Origin: Didymodactylos carnosus
Taxonomy: Eukaryota > Rotifera > Eurotatoria > Philodinida > Philodinidae
Assembly (NCBI GenBank): GCA_905250885.1
Contig: CAJNOQ010002899.1
Location: 1 to 22,223, forward strand
Length of the DNA stretch: 22,223 nucleotides
Reading direction: 5' to 3'
Each line of letters opens with the position of its first letter. Positions within the stretch are counted from its first letter, which is position 1. The translations under genes and the position numbers were made by a program. Shown here piece by piece: positions 21,495 to 22,223 of this stretch. The notes below the pieces were generated by a model. It was given only the letters and a program-made list of their open reading frames with translations, had not been told where the DNA came from and did no database searches.

Positions 21495-21529
21495 ATACTT
21501 AGTCATCACAACTTGCGATGACTAAGTAT
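21495..21529. repeat. Perfect 13-bp hairpin
   Basis: ATACTTAGTCATC (21495-21507) is the exact reverse complement of GATGACTAAGTAT (21517-21529), with a 9-base loop. It lies between two TPR fragments of the ART-TPR pseudogene, just before the small inverted-repeat insertion. It is not followed by a T-run, so no terminator role is proposed. Confidence 0.8.
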
Positions 21530-21540
21530 AAATTTTTCGA

Positions 21541-21694
21541 ATAGAGATGATTGTTTTGGAAACGATCAGTCAGGCATCGAGCATATGCAACTATGTTAAG
21601 CCAGTGAGGGCAATGACGTACGGTTTGTGTGACAAACGCAAATGCGTGACACTAATCATCATGTTGATCAGCGTCATTTGTGAATCATCTCTAT
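21541..21694. mobile_element. Possible ~154-bp MITE-like insertion in the TPR region
   Basis: The 11-bp ends ATAGAGATGAT and ATCATCTCTAT are exact inverted repeats, and the next bases keep weaker complementarity. The segment interrupts the run of TPR fragments: HPSVDDSYMNIG lies before it, and NYENSLRIKTKSLPLTHPSI comes directly after it. No target-site duplication is clear. It could also be a remnant of a non-TPR spacer. Confidence 0.45.
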
Positions 21695-21912
21695 AGCCTT
21701 GTCCAATTATGAAAACTCATTGAGAATAAAGACAAAGTCTCTTCCACTCACTCATCCTTCTATCGCTAACACATACAGGAATATTGGCCTCGTGCACGAA
21801 GACACAAACAAAGCTGGCACTCGAATACGTTCAGAAAGCAGCCACGATCTTCCATCATTCACTTTCACCTACTCATCCAGATGTTGTTGAAATTGAAGAT
21901 GCTATTCGACGC

Positions 21913-22223
21913 ACGTGTGAAAAATCGATTCGGACACTCTTTCACACCATCCAGCAAAGAGTGAGCTTGTTTTTGAACCCACGCAACAGAGAGTGCCGCG
22001 GCGGTTCCAGTTTGTCCGCAGCGTTTGTGACTCTTGACTTATACTCGCGTGCTCACAGGATATTTCTTGTGCCTTATAAAGGGTGGGCCAGAAGTTCTGA
22101 CTCGACTTGTATAATGAATTTTTCATTATTAAAGCGTATGTTTAAAAATTTGTCTCTATGCTAAAAAGATGCAGCAGAAGACGCTCTACAAAACAGGCTA
22201 TGATCAATACCTCCTAATTCGTC
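21913..22223. other. Gene-free stretch to the window end
   Basis: The TPR similarity stops after HPDVVEIEDAIRRT (about 21870-21912). The following plus-strand open frame runs on in the same reading frame but has no recognisable similarity. A phrase TAAAGGGTGGGCCAGAAGTT near 22077 looks transposon-like but has no partner in the window. Confidence 0.4.

Larger units (their letters stand above)
19315..21912 (+). pseudogene. ADP-ribosyltransferase-TPR protein, broken by many frameshifts
   Basis: The intact ancestor would join an N-terminal domain, an arginine-type ADP-ribosyltransferase (ART) and C-terminal tetratricopeptide repeats. The N-terminal part (SKTRNLETFTLLWPDADVD onward, 19366-19610) is in one frame. 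A shift near 19610 is followed by YCMDEESSKKW and a likely 56-nt intron at 19671-19726. Further frame changes fall near 19965, 20095, 20195, 20520 and 20740, and more lie beyond 21060. The ART core has HSFLSTSVD (near 20280) and DDEGEVLFILGAVFRI (from about 20433), giving the S and ExE parts of the R-S-E signature. The expected VYRGQ motif reads VYHGQ (His at 20211-20213), so the catalytic arginine is lost. TPR pieces include SIGYSYNSIGEVHRKMGDN, HPSVDDSYMNIGVVHDKKGE and HPSIANTYRNIGLVHED, each in a different frame. GC content is higher than the neighbourhood. The gene is almost surely dead. Confidence 0.88.

Overview
The window looks like nuclear DNA of an invertebrate, most probably a bdelloid rotifer. 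It is AT-rich, and the spliced genes mostly have tiny GT-AG introns of 52-62 nt. It carries a Penelope-like retroelement of the endonuclease-free Athena type. It also has a bacterial/fungal-type intradiol dioxygenase with introns, and a decayed ADP-ribosyltransferase-TPR gene of a kind I associate with bdelloids. The organism call is inference from these features; no rRNA or marker gene is present.

Layout. 1-1,800 is gene-free: a 15-bp minisatellite (421-580) and a fold-back repeat (arms 548-620 and 992-1064). 1,852-3,601 is the retroelement: an open 465-codon reverse transcriptase core preceded by a decayed N-terminal part in two other frames. 4,161-4,767 is a satellite with 125-bp units that shrink in 20-bp steps. 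5,824-7,472 holds two neighbouring elements with long terminal inverted repeats. 8,863-9,695 is the three-exon intradiol dioxygenase (223 codons). 10,331-10,505 is a short 10-13 bp periodic repeat. 10,911-15,463 (minus) is an intact seven-exon ZIP13-type zinc transporter (342 codons). One of its introns is 3.2 kb and holds two fold-back repeats. 16,425-16,935 is an array of degenerate ACGCGTT-like motifs. 17,034-18,700 is a broken, unrecognised coding region. 19,315-21,912 is the ART-TPR pseudogene, with many frame breaks and a lost catalytic arginine.

Only the zinc transporter and the dioxygenase look like working host genes. They share no pathway and are not co-transcribed: they lie on opposite strands, tail to tail. 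The mix of an Athena-type element, satellites, fold-backs, a probable foreign gene and broken genes fits a subtelomeric or otherwise TE-rich accessory region. I found no telomere repeat tract, tRNA, rRNA or CRISPR. I did not see a convincing new defence or mobile system. The best leads are the dioxygenase, the motif array at 16.4-16.9 kb, the step-wise satellite, and the orphan coding region at 17.0-18.7 kb.
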